DNA of 64,000 nucleotides from Argyresthia goedartella (GCA_949825045.1 OX463815.1:16361231-16425230), one strand, 5' to 3'. Shown: positions 22,753 to 33,180, numbered from the stretch's first letter. The notes: a model not told the origin generated them from the letters alone. Made by a program: numbers and translations.

Positions 22753-22825
22753 TGATCCCGACGCGATTCGAACGCGTGACCCACTGATTAAAAGTCAGTT
22801 GCTCTACCGGCTGAGCTACGGGATC
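22753..22825 (-). tRNA. tRNA-Lys (UUU)
   Basis: The minus strand has acceptor stem GATCCCG/CGGGATC, D loop AGCTCAGCCGGTAGAGC, anticodon stem ACTGA/TCAGT around CTTTTAA (anticodon TTT), and T arm ACGCG/CGCGT with GTTCGAATC. Discriminator is A. No CCA is encoded. Confidence 0.96.
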
Positions 22826-23145
22826 ATTTCATTTTTCAGCTATACTAAATATCAATACAGTTTTTATCCGTTTTAATCAAACTAATATTTTCATGTGTGG
22901 TTAAATAAATTATATAATATACTGCGTTAGTGATAATTTAGTTAAAAAAATTTTAAAGGAAAACTTCTTGTTAATTTTCAGTTCACAGATTTATTTGGAT
23001 GGTGTGACGTATAACGCTAAGGAGACAAAAAAATAGAGAAGTGTGTTCACCCTGCAGAATTTGTACACTATTTAGCAATAGCCTAATAGATAAATATTTC
23101 TTGCATTTCAGCCTGAGTGATTTATGCTTTAAGCAAGAATTACCT
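22826..23145. other. Intergenic spacer between two tRNA genes
   Basis: This AT-rich 320-base spacer separates tRNA-Lys and tRNA-Ala. I find no gene, palindrome or insertion sequence in it that I can support. Confidence 0.4.
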
Positions 23146-23221
23146 GGGGGTATAGCTCAGCTGGTAGAGCATTTGTTTTGCACGCAGAAGGTCAGCGGTT
23201 CGATCCCGCTTGCCTCCACCA
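23146..23221 (+). tRNA. tRNA-Ala (UGC)
   Basis: The sequence begins GGGGGTA and closes with TGCCTCC and an encoded ACCA. The D loop is AGCTCAGCTGGTAGAGC, the anticodon loop TTTGCAC (anticodon TGC), and the T arm contains GGTTCGATCC. The acceptor stem holds G-T wobbles but pairs throughout. Confidence 0.95.
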
Positions 23222-23435
23222 GTCTATACAGCTCTAGCCGCCACAAAACCTGTCAAAACAGCTTATTTTAATCTATGAGTGTTTTATACTAGTTTCCTAA
23301 AAATCCCTATTTCTTTTCGTCACTTCTCTCTACACAAGTAATGTTTGTTATTATAATTCTAATATATACAAACTTAACAATAAATTAATCAATAAATGTT
23401 AGAATAGCTATAATTAAATTTATTAGGTAATACTC

Positions 23436-24911
23436 ATGAGTGGAAAAAAGCATGTTTTTAAGATGATACCTGGAAAAGAGGTGTTTAGAAAAACCCCGAC
23501 TACAAGGATAAAGTGGCCTGAAGGTAATGATCCTACAATGCCTATTAAAAAAGTTGAGCTTGTATCGCTGGATGATAAAAACGATGTAGTACTAGGCTTA
23601 TTGCCTATAAAACTTTGCAGCAGTTCTTGCCTAGACAGTTACATATGTCTGGAGAAAGAAAATGAAGGAAATCTGGTAGCCAAAGATTATAAAAGTGATT
23701 CTAACTTAGATTATGTAAAAAGTAACCATACATTTGTATATTACGGTAATGAGTTGGCTAAGTTATCATATACAAGAGAGCTTGTGCAGCCTTTCAAAAC
23801 TATGTGTAGCAGTTCTATTAAATCAAAAAAATTGGAATACAAATATGTAACATGGGAAGATTCAGGTACTGGCAACAAAAAATATTATTTTTCAGACGAG
23901 GCAGGAAATATAATCGATTCACCTGACAATAAGGTATTACAAGACATTATGTTATACTACGGTGAGAGACATATAAGAGATGTGCTACTGTTGCTATCAA
24001 ACGCGTTTACTAAAGTTTTTATTCAGAGCCTAACAGACGACCAACTAAAAACTCTTACCAATACTCTTAGTAACGAGCAACTGCAAAAAATAATTCCTGA
24101 ACTGAGCTCAAGCCAACTACAGACCTTAGCAAAGAACTTAACAGATGAACAACTCCAAGCTTTAGTGGATCATCTAACCAATCACCAAATACAAACTCTT
24201 GCTCAGGAACTAAATCCAGAAAAGTTACAAATAATTGTTCCTATTTTAAATGATGCTCAGCTTAAAGCTCTTGTTAGAGACTTAAATCCAGAGCAAGTAA
24301 AAGAAATTTTACCTCACTTAAAAGTGGATCAGTTCAAAGCACTTATTAAAACTTTAAATGACGAGCAATTTACAGTGCTTGCAAAAGACTTGGCTGAGCA
24401 CCACTTGACAACACTCTCCAAAGAATTCGAAGGTGATCAGTTGAAAGCTTTAGTAAATAGTCTGCAAGAAGAACAACTGAAAGACTTAGTTAATAAGCTT
24501 GATCCTGAGAAACTCGAAGCAATTGCTCAGGATTTAACTGATTCTAATAAGATTCAGATTATCATTAAGTCTTTAGTTGACAACCCAGACAAACTTCAAG
24601 CTTTTGCTCGCAATATGTCTAATGAGCAGTTTAAAGAACTTTTGGATAACGTAGGCGCAGAAGAGCTTAAAGACATCATTCACAAACTGCCTTATGAGAA
24701 AGTGACAGCTGTGATCGGTGATCTCAGCAATCAAGATCAGTCTAAAGCTATTATTGATGCATTAAAAGGGAAACTTGACGAGCAGAGTAAACAGAACAAG
24801 GAAATGATTGAGATGCTCAAGCAAATCAAGGACGATATGCCAGGCATTGCAGAAGCTCCAGATTTTACAATAGTAGAAAACAATAACGATTCAATGCTAC
24901 TTGTATGGTAG
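23436..24911 (+). CDS. Unknown protein with ~20 twelve-residue helical repeats
   Basis: I do not recognise a named family. The frame is intact, 491 codons. Residues 1-180 are a non-repetitive, Lys-rich domain with several Cys. Residues about 190-440 are built of about twenty repeats of 12 residues with pattern x-x-x-L-x-x-E-Q-L-x-x-L (for example 'TDEQLQAL'). This spacing would make a superhelix of short helices, loosely like MgtE N-domain repeats. The C-terminus has a short charged coiled region and 'PGIAEAPDF'. The same 'PGIAEA' motif ends the next gene, so they are relatives. No signal peptide or membrane segment is visible. A role in protein binding is only a guess. Confidence 0.85.
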   Translation: MSGKKHVFKMIPGKEVFRKTPTTRIKWPEGNDPTMPIKKVELVSLDDKNDVVLGLLPIKLCSSSCLDSYICLEKENEGNLVAKDYKSDSNLDYVKSNHTFVYYGNELAKLSYTRELVQPFKTMCSSSIKSKKLEYKYVTWEDSGTGNKKYYFSDEAGNIIDSPDNKVLQDIMLYYGERHIRDVLLLLSNAFTKVFIQSLTDDQLKTLTNTLSNEQLQKIIPELSSSQLQTLAKNLTDEQLQALVDHLTNHQIQTLAQELNPEKLQIIVPILNDAQLKALVRDLNPEQVKEILPHLKVDQFKALIKTLNDEQFTVLAKDLAEHHLTTLSKEFEGDQLKALVNSLQEEQLKDLVNKLDPEKLEAIAQDLTDSNKIQIIIKSLVDNPDKLQAFARNMSNEQFKELLDNVGAEELKDIIHKLPYEKVTAVIGDLSNQDQSKAIIDALKGKLDEQSKQNKEMIEMLKQIKDDMPGIAEAPDFTIVENNNDSMLLVW

Positions 24912-24952
24912 CAATTTATGAAAATCAATTTTTTTATAGGAGGTAACTTATT

Positions 24953-25438
24953 ATGAGTAAAAACAATGTAGAATTATATTTTGGTGACGAGCCTTCAGAC
25001 CAAAGTAAATTACTAAAACTTGAGAGCCCGGTTTTTACAAAACCAGATTTTGTAAAACCAAGTATAGATTCAGTAAAAATTCAGAATAAAGAAAAAGGTG
25101 CTAAGGAGTTAGATTTTGATATAAATCAGCCACTGGAAAAAATACCTATAGCGGAAATGAAGCAAACAGCCGCAGCTATAACATACCTTAAAAAGGTTTA
25201 TGATGGCTTGATAGACAGTATTAATGAGTATAACACAAGTTTAAGCAGTAACATTACAACTGGCATAGTGGAGCCACTGTCAACAACTATATCAAATATA
25301 GGGAACAATACAACTGAAATAAAAAGTCAACTTCAAACTCTTCGAGATGAGCTTCAGGAATTTCGTGATGATCAGCCAGGCATTGCAGAAGCTTCCATAT
25401 TCACTCATGCTACTGGCGAAGAGAACGGGTTGCTTTAA
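24953..25438 (+). CDS. Unknown protein, small member of the 'PGIAEA' family
   Basis: The intact frame has 161 codons with a strong 'aggaggt' ribosome-binding site (24940-24946) ahead of ATG 24953. It has no membrane segment. Its middle holds 'YLKKVYDGLIDSINEY', which parallels 'YVHKALDKLIAELNT' in the next gene, and it ends with an amphipathic helix and 'DDQPGIAEASIF', like the end of the 491-residue protein upstream. Function is unknown. Confidence 0.8.
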   Translation: MSKNNVELYFGDEPSDQSKLLKLESPVFTKPDFVKPSIDSVKIQNKEKGAKELDFDINQPLEKIPIAEMKQTAAAITYLKKVYDGLIDSINEYNTSLSSNITTGIVEPLSTTISNIGNNTTEIKSQLQTLRDELQEFRDDQPGIAEASIFTHATGEENGLL

Positions 25439-25446
25439 TAAAAAAG

Positions 25447-25500
25447 GTAATAGCTTGCTAGCTGTTACTCTTTCCACATACCACTTCAATGTAGCTGAAT
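25447..25500. repeat. Conserved hairpin and repeat after the 161-codon gene
   Basis: 'gtaatagct' and 'agctgttac' pair as a 9 bp stem with a 4-base loop (25447-25468), followed by 'ctctttccacataccacttcaatgtagc'. A similar hairpin and tail occurs at 25921-25975 after the next gene. It could serve as a terminator or processing site, but no T-run follows. Confidence 0.6.
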
Positions 25501-25523
25501 TGATTTTAAAATTATAATTTTTT

Positions 25524-25910
25524 ATGGGAGTTAGCATGAATAATAGTAAACAAGAAAGCAAAAACGAACTTAAAGTAATAAGCAAAATAGAAGTTAACAC
25601 CAAACCTAAAGGTTATGATGAAACAGTTGCGCGAAATCCAGCGCAGCTTGGTTATGTCCACAAAGCTTTAGATAAATTAATCGCAGAGCTGAACACGAAA
25701 TTCGTTCCTGAATTGGATGATGTATTGCATAACAATAGCAACTCTATCAGTCAATTAAATGACATGCTAACAGAAGAAAGGAGTAAGCTTGACGAGCTAA
25801 TTACAAAGGTTGGTAATGAAAATAGTGGTTAAGTACAGAGCCTGAATAACTTACAGACAAAAGTAGAGGAATTAGAAAATAATACCATTAATGAACCAGA
25901 TTGGGGTTAA
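25524..25910 (+). pseudogene. Third member of the same unknown family, one nonsense codon
   Basis: The open part is 102 codons and stops at TAA 25830-25832. The same frame goes on for 26 codons, with 'QSLNNLQTKVEELENN', to a TAA at 25908-25910, giving a natural length of 128. The continuing coiled-coil pattern shows the stop is a lesion, most likely CAA to TAA. It is preceded by 'gggag' 10 bases before the ATG. A related hairpin repeat follows. Confidence 0.75.
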
Positions 25911-25920
25911 ACTGGAAAGA

Positions 25921-25975
25921 GTAATAGTCTCTAGGCTGTGACTCTCTCTACATACCGTTTCAATACAGCCAGGTT
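25921..25975. repeat. Second copy of the hairpin repeat
   Basis: 'gtaatagtc' and 'ggctgtgac' can form the same stem as at 25447, and the tail 'ctctctctacataccgtttcaatacagcc' aligns with the first copy. Several differences between the copies keep pairing, which favours a folded RNA or DNA role. Confidence 0.55.
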
Positions 25976-25982
25976 AAGGAAT

Positions 25983-26368
25983 CTATTTTAAAACTTTCGG
26001 CATATAGTTCTCATCATGTTTTGCAAACACTGTATCTGCAAGATAAGTACTATTATCAAACATTTTACCTTTCACAACAACACCACTTTTTTCTGAAAAC
26101 ATTGGTGGTAGTACTCCCTGATATTTCACCATAACGCTCTTATTAAAATCTGTCATTTGAAAAATCACTTCACTTTCGTTGCGTATCACGCTATTTTCAA
26201 CAACCATTCCACCAACACGGATTAGTTTTTGACCATTTGGTAAAACTATTGCCTTGTATAGAAAAATGAGATATTTTCTTTGAGCGTTGTTAAAATAAAA
26301 AAAACTGCACAACTTAAAAAGCAGAAAATTCCTGAAGTTATAAGTAATCGCTTATGTTTCTTCTTCAT
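25983..26368 (-). pseudogene. ccmE: Cytochrome c maturation protein CcmE, frameshifted
   Basis: CcmE is the periplasmic heme chaperone that hands heme to the CcmF/H ligase. The start at 26366-26368 gives a charged N-terminus and one membrane anchor ('GIFCFLSCAVFFIL'). A short deletion near 26258 breaks the frame before 'AIVLPNGQKLIRVGG'. The heme-binding segment 'AKHDENYMP', with the His that binds heme covalently and the Tyr four residues on, is intact. Its start overlaps the end of ccmD. Confidence 0.88.
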
Positions 26369-26489
26369 GATTATCTTTCAGGCTTTCTAGAATTTTTTTA
26401 CTTTTAGTATAACAAGAAATGGTAAAAATTAGCTCTCCAGCAATCAGCGTGAAACTAATAAGGTAAGCAAAAATTACATATGTATTCAT
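26352..26489 (-). CDS. ccmD: Heme exporter protein CcmD
   Basis: This 45-codon frame starts at ATG 26487-26489 and ends 26352, overlapping the ccmE start by 17 bases. It has one membrane segment (about residues 4-26, 'YVIFAYLISFTLIAGELIF') followed by a Lys-rich tail. Small size, topology and position next to ccmE fit CcmD, which releases CcmE from the CcmABC complex. Too little sequence is conserved for certainty. Confidence 0.75.
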   Translation of the reverse strand: MNTYVIFAYLISFTLIAGELIFTISCYTKSKKILESLKDNHEEET

Positions 26490-27526
26490 AATGCATTATC
26501 AATAAATAACTCACCTGCATCAAAATAAATTAAGTTTCCATCCTTTTGCTGCAACACCAATTTACCACTTTTATCTATATCAGCAAAAATTCCTTCATAC
26601 AATTTGTCAGCTAACTTTACACTGATTTGCTCATTCATTTTGAATGCTTTTTTTAACCACATTTCTCTTATAGCATAAAACCCATCAAGTAGCCATTGCT
26701 TTCTTAGCTTATTAAAATTTATTATTAATTTCTTTAACAGATCTATGCTAGACACAGACTCACCGTAATTGCTAATGCACGTTGTTCCTGGAAGTGGTGC
26801 ATGACTGACATTAATTCCAATTCCTATAATGAGCCAATTCGAATTGGATCTTTTTTCAAGCAATATTCCACTTATTTTCTTGCCATCGATTAGAATGTCA
26901 TTTGGCCATTTATACTGGAGATTTAGACCATTTATAAATGATAGTATAGCATTTCCAACAGCAAGAGCAGTAACAAAAGTCAATTCTGTTAATTTGCTAA
27001 CTTGATTCATTAAACCTCTTTCTATCATCCCAGTATTTTCCCCAGTGCTTGACACATAACTATGCGAACATTGCAGTTTGCAGGTGGTATGTGGTGTCAT
27101 TCCAGTGCGTGACACTGGAATCCAGTTCTTATTACACAGTTGCCTGATGTGCCCATTTGTAATTAAGTTTTCTGGATCCCAGTGCCAGGCTACTCGGATG
27201 ACATCATCCTTGGTGGGAATACAACGTTTGTACAGTTGTGTGCTTGACCATTCTTCTTGATTTCTAGATTCCAGCGTCACGCGCTGGAATGACACCGAAA
27301 GCTGGCTTTCATTCAGATAATCGTTAAAGAGGTTTATTACCAAACTTGCATAAAAATTACCCTCTGGAGAAATCCAGTTTTTTCCGGTGCGCCCCCTGCC
27401 TTCTGTTTGTTTATCAGCAACAATAATAGTTTCATTTGATATTCCTTTATCAATTAAATCCAACGCTTCTTTATTAGTGCTTGAAACTTTTTTGAAATGA
27501 TGAATATGAAAACCCTCAGTGGTCAC
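26486..27526 (-). CDS. birA: Biotin-protein ligase with an in-frame palindromic insert
   Basis: BirA activates biotin and attaches it to acetyl/propionyl-CoA carboxylase. The frame is open over 346 codons. Conserved motifs are 'GRGRTGKNW' (about residues 43-51), 'KWPNDILIDGKKISGIL' and a C-terminal SH3-like domain. Between 'NESQL' (residue 76) and 'VSKLTELTF' lies a foreign block of about 90-99 residues coded by palindromic repeat DNA (27005-27300). The frame stays open through it. Without it the protein would be about 250 residues, the normal class I BirA length. The start lies 17 bases from the nuoN stop. Confidence 0.9.
   Translation of the reverse strand: MTTEGFHIHHFKKVSSTNKEALDLIDKGISNETIIVADKQTEGRGRTGKNWISPEGNFYASLVINLFNDYLNESQLSVSFQRVTLESRNQEEWSSTQLYKRCIPTKDDVIRVAWHWDPENLITNGHIRQLCNKNWIPVSRTGMTPHTTCKLQCSHSYVSSTGENTGMIERGLMNQVSKLTELTFVTALAVGNAILSFINGLNLQYKWPNDILIDGKKISGILLEKRSNSNWLIIGIGINVSHAPLPGTTCISNYGESVSSIDLLKKLIINFNKLRKQWLLDGFYAIREMWLKKAFKMNEQISVKLADKLYEGIFADIDKSGKLVLQQKDGNLIYFDAGELFIDNAL
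27005..27300 (-). repeat. Coding palindromic element inside birA
   Basis: The block holds 'gtgtcattccagtgcgtgacactggaatcc' (27094-27123), 'ggatcccagtgccaggctactcggatgac' and 'agattccagcgtcacgcgctggaatgac', the same units found between genes elsewhere in this window. Its length keeps the birA frame. Protein-coding palindromic repeats of this kind are known from Rickettsia and Wolbachia. Confidence 0.85.
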
Positions 27527-27543
27527 CTTGTCAGCCCTTTAGT

Positions 27544-28908
27544 TCAATGAGTGAGTAAAACGTACAAGAAAAGAACGAGGTTGATCAGCGAAGCCACCGA
27601 AGTGATAATGAATAGGCCCTTAGAATAAGCAACGTTATTACCACTAGCTTTATCGAAATACATAGCTTTTATAATATTTAGATAATAGTAACACGATACA
27701 ACACTCGCCACCACAAGGGTCAAAGACAGGCTGATAAAGCCAGAATTTATTAAACTTTTGAATATAAAAAATTGAGCGATAAAACCTGCAAGTGGAGGTA
27801 TTCCCGACATCGAGAGTAACAGTACAGAAAGATGAAATGCTACAATTGGGCGTTTCTTCCCTATACCAGATAAATTTGCAATATCACAATCGTCATCGTC
27901 AATTTGTACAAGATATGAGAATAGCCCTATGCTTGTGATGAAATATATCACCAGATACATTAAGGCACTATCTGTTCCTGCTTGTGTAAAAATAGAAAGT
28001 GAAGCAAATATAAAACCAATGTGACCAATTGAACTGTAAGCAAGCAGCCTTTTTAAGTTTTGCTGACGTAAGGCCCCAAAAGCTGAGATAAGCACAGACA
28101 ATGCTGAAACGTATAAGAAAATAGGCTGAACATAACTTTTTACATTTACTAACTCTTCATTCATCAATCGAATTAAAAATGTTACAAGTGCAGCTTTTGG
28201 AGCTGTAGAAAAAAACGCAGTTACTATGGTAGGTGCACCTTGATAGACATCTGGAGCCCACATATGAAAAGGAGCAATAGCAAGCTTGAAACACAAACCA
28301 ATAAGGATAAAAACTAACCCAAATACTATTCCATAAGTTATCTGATGGCTTTGCAAGAATGAACCGAGCTCAGAGAAATTGACTTGTCCTGTATATCCGT
28401 AAAGCAGCGACATTCCATATAGGATAATGCAGGAAGATAGTGCACTAAGTGTAAAATATTTCACTCCTGCTTCACATGAATAAGCTGAATCTTTTTTAAA
28501 GCTCGCAAGAACATACAAAGATATACTCATCAACTCAAAAGCTAAATAAAAAGAAATCAGACTATTTGCTGAAACCAAAGTTATAATGCCAAATAGCGCA
28601 AAAAGAATCAGTATTGAAAATTCATATTTATAGTCATATTTTGATAAATTCAGCATCAAAAGTATTAAAATTCCTGTGCTGAGAATTAACCCTTGGGCTG
28701 ACCTGATGTATAAATTGAGTTTTAACAACGAATTAAAGAGAAAAATTTCATTGTTTTCTGCCGAAATAATTAAAATAATCAAAGTTACCACTGTGCAGCC
28801 AAGTGCTAATAAGTTGATAGTTCGGCGGTTAAATATAATTCCAAGCAGTAGCAACACTAACGAGGAGATAATAGAGAACGTTTCCGGCAATATCTGTATA
28901 TAATTCAT
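27544..28908 (-). CDS. nuoN: NADH-quinone oxidoreductase subunit N
   Basis: NuoN is one of three antiporter-like proton-pumping subunits of complex I. The intact frame has 454 codons and about 14 membrane segments. The proton-channel family motifs are visible, with a Lys in 'GLCFKLAIAPFHMWAPDVYQG' and 'RLLAYSSIGHIGF'. It follows nuoM and nearly overlaps its end (28905). Confidence 0.94.
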   Translation of the reverse strand: MNYIQILPETFSIISSLVLLLLGIIFNRRTINLLALGCTVVTLIILIISAENNEIFLFNSLLKLNLYIRSAQGLILSTGILILLMLNLSKYDYKYEFSILILFALFGIITLVSANSLISFYLAFELMSISLYVLASFKKDSAYSCEAGVKYFTLSALSSCIILYGMSLLYGYTGQVNFSELGSFLQSHQITYGIVFGLVFILIGLCFKLAIAPFHMWAPDVYQGAPTIVTAFFSTAPKAALVTFLIRLMNEELVNVKSYVQPIFLYVSALSVLISAFGALRQQNLKRLLAYSSIGHIGFIFASLSIFTQAGTDSALMYLVIYFITSIGLFSYLVQIDDDDCDIANLSGIGKKRPIVAFHLSVLLLSMSGIPPLAGFIAQFFIFKSLINSGFISLSLTLVVASVVSCYYYLNIIKAMYFDKASGNNVAYSKGLFIITSVASLINLVLFLYVLLTH

Positions 28909-30351
28909 AGCGCATTATATTTGACTAACAAATTTGCCATACATGGCTTCAAATAATTCAGTGCAAGGGTTGGGTAGAATCCAAGCAAAATAACAAATAC
29001 TGCAAGCAGAATTAAGACAGAAAATTCTATGCTATCCAAGCGGTTATTTAATAATTTGGAATAGCTAACCCCCCATATTATTTGCTTACATAAATTCAGC
29101 ATATAAACTGCGCTTAAAATAGTGCCAAGTGCGATAAATCCTGTAAAAAACCCTATGCTCTTAAACATTCCAACCATAGCCAAAAACTCACCTATGAATC
29201 CAGATGTTCCAGGTAGCCCTATTGAAGCCATTGAAAATAAAATGAACATAAAACCAAATTTTGGCATTGTGTTTACTATGCCAAAATATTTTGCAATCTC
29301 CAAAGTTCCAGTTCGAGTATATAGCATTCCAACACACAAAAATAAAGCAGCAGAAATAAGGCCATGACTAATCATTTGAAATATGCTACCCAGTACTCCT
29401 TCCTCACAAAATGAAAAGAGGCCAGCAGTAACGATCCCCATATGTGCTATTGAAGAATAAGCTATTAACTTCTTTATATCATCTTGAGCAAACGCAACTA
29501 GCGAAGCATATATCACCGCAATAATGCTCAGCACAACAACGAAATTTGAAAAATATAAACTTGCCTGAGGAAGCATTGGAATAGAAAACCTTAAAAATCC
29601 ATATCCTCCCATTTTAATAAGCAAGCCAGCTAAAATCACAGATCCAGAAGTTGGTGATTGTACATGCGCATCAGGAAGCCAAGTGTGAAATGGAAACATC
29701 GGTACTTTTATTGCAAAAGAAATAAAAAATGCAATCCACAGCAATGACTGCACTTCAAGATCAAGGCTTGGCACTAATGTAGCTAATTTTTGTATATTAA
29801 ACGTTCCAAAAATGTTATAGATGTAAACCAATCCAAGTAGAAATAATAATGAATGAGCCAGTTAATGTATAAAGAAACAACTTAAACGTTGCATATACCC
29901 TGTGTTTTCCTCCCCAGATGCCAATAATAAAGAACATTGGTATTAAAACAGCTTCAAAAAACACATAAAAGCTTATAGCATTCAGTGAAACGAAAAAACC
30001 GACTACAAAACTCTCAAGCAGTAGAAACAATGCCATATAGGCTTTTAGGGTCATATAACTCATTTTGCAGTTGTAGAGTATACAAATTACAAACAAGAAA
30101 GTTGTAAGCAGAAGGAAAAGCAACGATATACCATCTATCCCTATTCCAACATTTCTAATTGGGTAGCTGACAAACTGAAAGTCCGCATTCTTATAATCAA
30201 ATTCTATACAAACTACAATGCTAAGCAAAAATGGAAGTACAGCAAAAAATAGAGCAAGGAATCTTAGGTGTATAGATTGATGATTAATCCTGATTAAGGT
30301 TAAAATCAACGCTCCTATCAGTGGAAGCAAGAATATACTAAGTAACAACAC
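28905..30351 (-). pseudogene. nuoM: NADH-quinone oxidoreductase subunit M, one frameshift
   Basis: NuoM is a proton-pumping subunit related to NuoN and NuoL. The first 178 codons run from 30351 and contain 'FFEAVLIPMFFIIGIWGG', with the conserved Glu. A one-base shift near 29825 moves the rest, which begins 'VYIYNIFGTF', into another frame. This second part has 'KVPMFPFHTWLPDAHVQSPTSGS' and 'LIAYSSIAHMG'. Total about 482 residues, a normal length. The shift lies outside a long homopolymer. Confidence 0.92.
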
Positions 30352-30354
30352 CTT

Positions 30355-32206
30355 CTATTTAATTCCAATAATATATAAAGCACCGATTATTAGAGTAACA
30401 AACACAATAAATGCATAATCAAATATATAACCAGTTTGTAACTTTATAGAACTTTTTGAACATTCATTAACCAACCTTACAACACCATTTGGTCCAAATG
30501 AATCAATAGCCTTAACATCAAACTTCCATAGAAGCCTAGATATAAACCTTATCGGTGCAATTATAACAGACTCATACACCTCATCAAAGTACCATTTATT
30601 CTGCAAAAACTTAAGTAAAAATTTACTCTTAATTTGCCTAATTACTTGATATTGGTAAATTAGGTACGCAAGTGCTATTCCACTTAGGCTTGCTAAGGTT
30701 GCCAGTAGTTTTATAAAGAAATTATGAACTCCATGCTCATCAATCATCACTAAACTTGATTTCCAAAACGCATTACTAGTTATGTTCAAAATATTTGCTC
30801 CCCATATTCCAGAAAATACTGATCTAAAAGTGAGTATCAGTAATGGTATAAGCATAATCTTTGGTGCCTCATGCATATTAATTTTACTTTGTTTTTGGCT
30901 GTGGAACACAAGAAGCAATAACCTCCAAGAGTAAAACGCTGTGAAGAATGCAACAACTAAGCTTATTACAAAAGCAAAGCTATCCGTGCTATAAGCATGT
31001 TCAATTATCAAATCCTTTGAATAAAAACCTGCAAATGGGAATATCCCAGAAAGCGCAAGAGATCCAATCCACATGAGAGCGTAAGTGCAAGGGATTTTCT
31101 TCCAGCAATTTCCCATTTTCTGAATGTTTTGCTCATGATGCATTGCATGAATCACATTGCCAGCACCAAGAAATAGTAGAGCTTTAAAAAAAGCGTGTGT
31201 CATTAAATGAAAAATAGCAACATTGTAAGCAGAAAGCCCACATGCCATGAACATATAACCAAGTTGACTGCAGGTTGAATAAGCAATTATTTTCTTTATA
31301 TCATTCTGAGTAATTGCAACGGTGGCTGCAAAAAAAGCAGTGAGTGCTCCAACGATAACTATTAATTCTCGTGCCACATTTGATAACTCAAACAATGGAG
31401 AACACTTTGCTACTAAAAATATACCTGCTGTTACCATCGTTGCTGCGTGAATAAGTGCAGAAACAGGAGTTGGCCCTTCCATTGCATCTGGCAACCAAAC
31501 ATGTAAACCAAGCTGTGCAGATTTACCCATACAGCCAATAAAAAGTAATATGCATATTATATGAGTTACTTTGAATTCACAGCAGAATGCCCTAATGTTC
31601 TGCGTGCCAAGAAGATCAGTTGTGTCGAAAACTTCAGTAAAATTCAAAGAGTGAAATGTATTATAAATAAGAAAGATTCCAATCAATAGTGCAAAGTCTC
31701 CTACCCTATTCACAACAAATGCTTTAATTGCTGCATTATTTGCAGAATATTTTTGGAACCAAAATCCTATGAGTAAATAAGAACATAGGCCAACCCCTTC
31801 CCAGCCAAAAAAAAGCTGCACGAAATTATCGCTTACAACCAGCACAATCATTCAAAACGTAAATAGCGATAGGTAAGAAAAAAACCTCGACTTCCCCTTA
31901 TCATGCTCCATATAAACGATAGAGTAGAGATGTACTACCAGTGAAACGGTGGTAATAACAATAAGCATTAAGGATGAGAGAGCATCCACACTAATTGCCC
32001 AATTTACTTTTAAGATGCTCAATGAAAACAAAGGAAATAAACTCAAGTGATAATTTTCAGAGAAGGTGAGAAAAACATACCAAGATAAAACTGCAGATAT
32101 TCCAATCCCTGCCGTTGTAACTAACTGACTTTTTCTAAAAAGTGCTGCAAATAGCGAACCAAAAAGTGGCAAAAATACTATTAATAATAATATATTAATT
32201 TCAGTA
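30355..32206 (-). pseudogene. nuoL: NADH-quinone oxidoreductase subunit L, one stop
   Basis: NuoL is the distal proton-pumping subunit with the long lateral helix. Two pieces in the same frame, 106 and 498 codons, are separated by a TGA at 31852-31854, between 'SLFTF' and 'MIVLVVSDNF'. It probably replaced a Cys or other near codon, since TGA is one base from TGC/TGT. Key residues remain, including 'FFGWEGVGLCSYLLIGFW' and 'HVWLPDAMEGPTPVSALIHAATM'. The start is unclear: the frame is open back into the nuoK stop, with no ATG at the usual place, so the upper bound is approximate. Confidence 0.9.
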
Positions 32207-32220
32207 TATACGTCATACTT

Positions 32221-32529
32221 TTATTCTTTCATTAAGTTCGCTTGTTCAACGTCTATATTGCCACGGCTTCTATAATATACAACCAATATTGCAAGCCCAA
32301 CTCCTGACTCTGCTGCCGCAACAGTCAACACAAACATCACAAAAATTTGCCCAACTATATCATTCATAAAGGCAGAAAAAGCAACTAAGTTGATATTAAT
32401 TGCCAGCAATAATATTTCTATTGATAACAATATATTGATTATGCTCTTACGGTTGATGAAAATACCGCACACTCCAATAGTGAACAAAACAGCAGCAACT
32501 ATCAGAAAATGATTTAATCCTATTTCCAT
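32221..32529 (-). CDS. nuoK: NADH-quinone oxidoreductase subunit K
   Basis: The intact frame has 102 codons with three membrane segments and both conserved membrane Glu residues ('[10 protein letters not shown]' and '[13 protein letters not shown]'). NuoK couples electron transfer to proton movement next to NuoJ. It overlaps the nuoJ end by 10 bases. Confidence 0.95.
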   Translation of the reverse strand: MEIGLNHFLIVAAVLFTIGVCGIFINRKSIINILLSIEILLLAININLVAFSAFMNDIVGQIFVMFVLTVAAAESGVGLAILVVYYRSRGNIDVEQANLMKE

Positions 32530-33107
32530 TCTACTCCTTTTCCAAATTTAGCCTTAATCAATTTTACAGATGAAGATTGCGTCAATTGCTTTAACACATT
32601 CTGTTTTTTAACTCCTTTTTTCTTATCCTGCAAAGTAAGAGCAATTGCACCGACAATTGCAACAAGCAGCAAAATTCCAGAAAGATGAAAAGCATACATA
32701 TAGTCAGTATATAGCAAATTACCAATAGCTTTCACGTTATTAGTATTATAGTTTATAACATTGCTTATATTCGGTGCTGAGCTGCGGATTACAAAGCTGA
32801 TGATTAGAAAAAACACAACACATAATATAGCACCAAGAGTGAAATGCTTTGCAAAACCCTGGCGCAACCTTATGTAGTCAATATCGAGCATCATAACTAC
32901 AAAGAGGAATAACACTGCAACTGCACCGATGTATACTATCAGTACCATCATAGCAATTAATTCAGCTCCAAGAAGAATGAAAAGCACTGCAGAGTTAACG
33001 AAGGTGAAAATTAAAAATAATACTGCATGCACAGGATTTCTTACGCTAATAACGCATACAGCAGATAAAATGCTTAGAATTGCAAAAAAATAAAAGAAAA
33101 AAGGCAT
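32520..33107 (-). CDS. nuoJ: NADH-quinone oxidoreductase subunit J
   Basis: The intact frame has 195 codons and five membrane segments. '[26 protein letters not shown]' and '[20 protein letters not shown]' are the NuoJ signature, including the pi-bulge Tyr/Gly segment. It is the first gene of the nuoJ-K-L-M-N-birA-ccmD/E run on the minus strand. No promoter can be named with confidence in the 70 AT-rich bases upstream. Confidence 0.95.
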   Translation of the reverse strand: MPFFFYFFAILSILSAVCVISVRNPVHAVLFLIFTFVNSAVLFILLGAELIAMMVLIVYIGAVAVLFLFVVMMLDIDYIRLRQGFAKHFTLGAILCVVFFLIISFVIRSSAPNISNVINYNTNNVKAIGNLLYTDYMYAFHLSGILLLVAIVGAIALTLQDKKKGVKKQNVLKQLTQSSSVKLIKAKFGKGVEWK

Positions 33108-33180
33108 TGATACTTTAACTGCAACAATAGTTACTAATTTAAAGTGACTATTGTTGTAAAGTCAATACTAAATGCCTACC

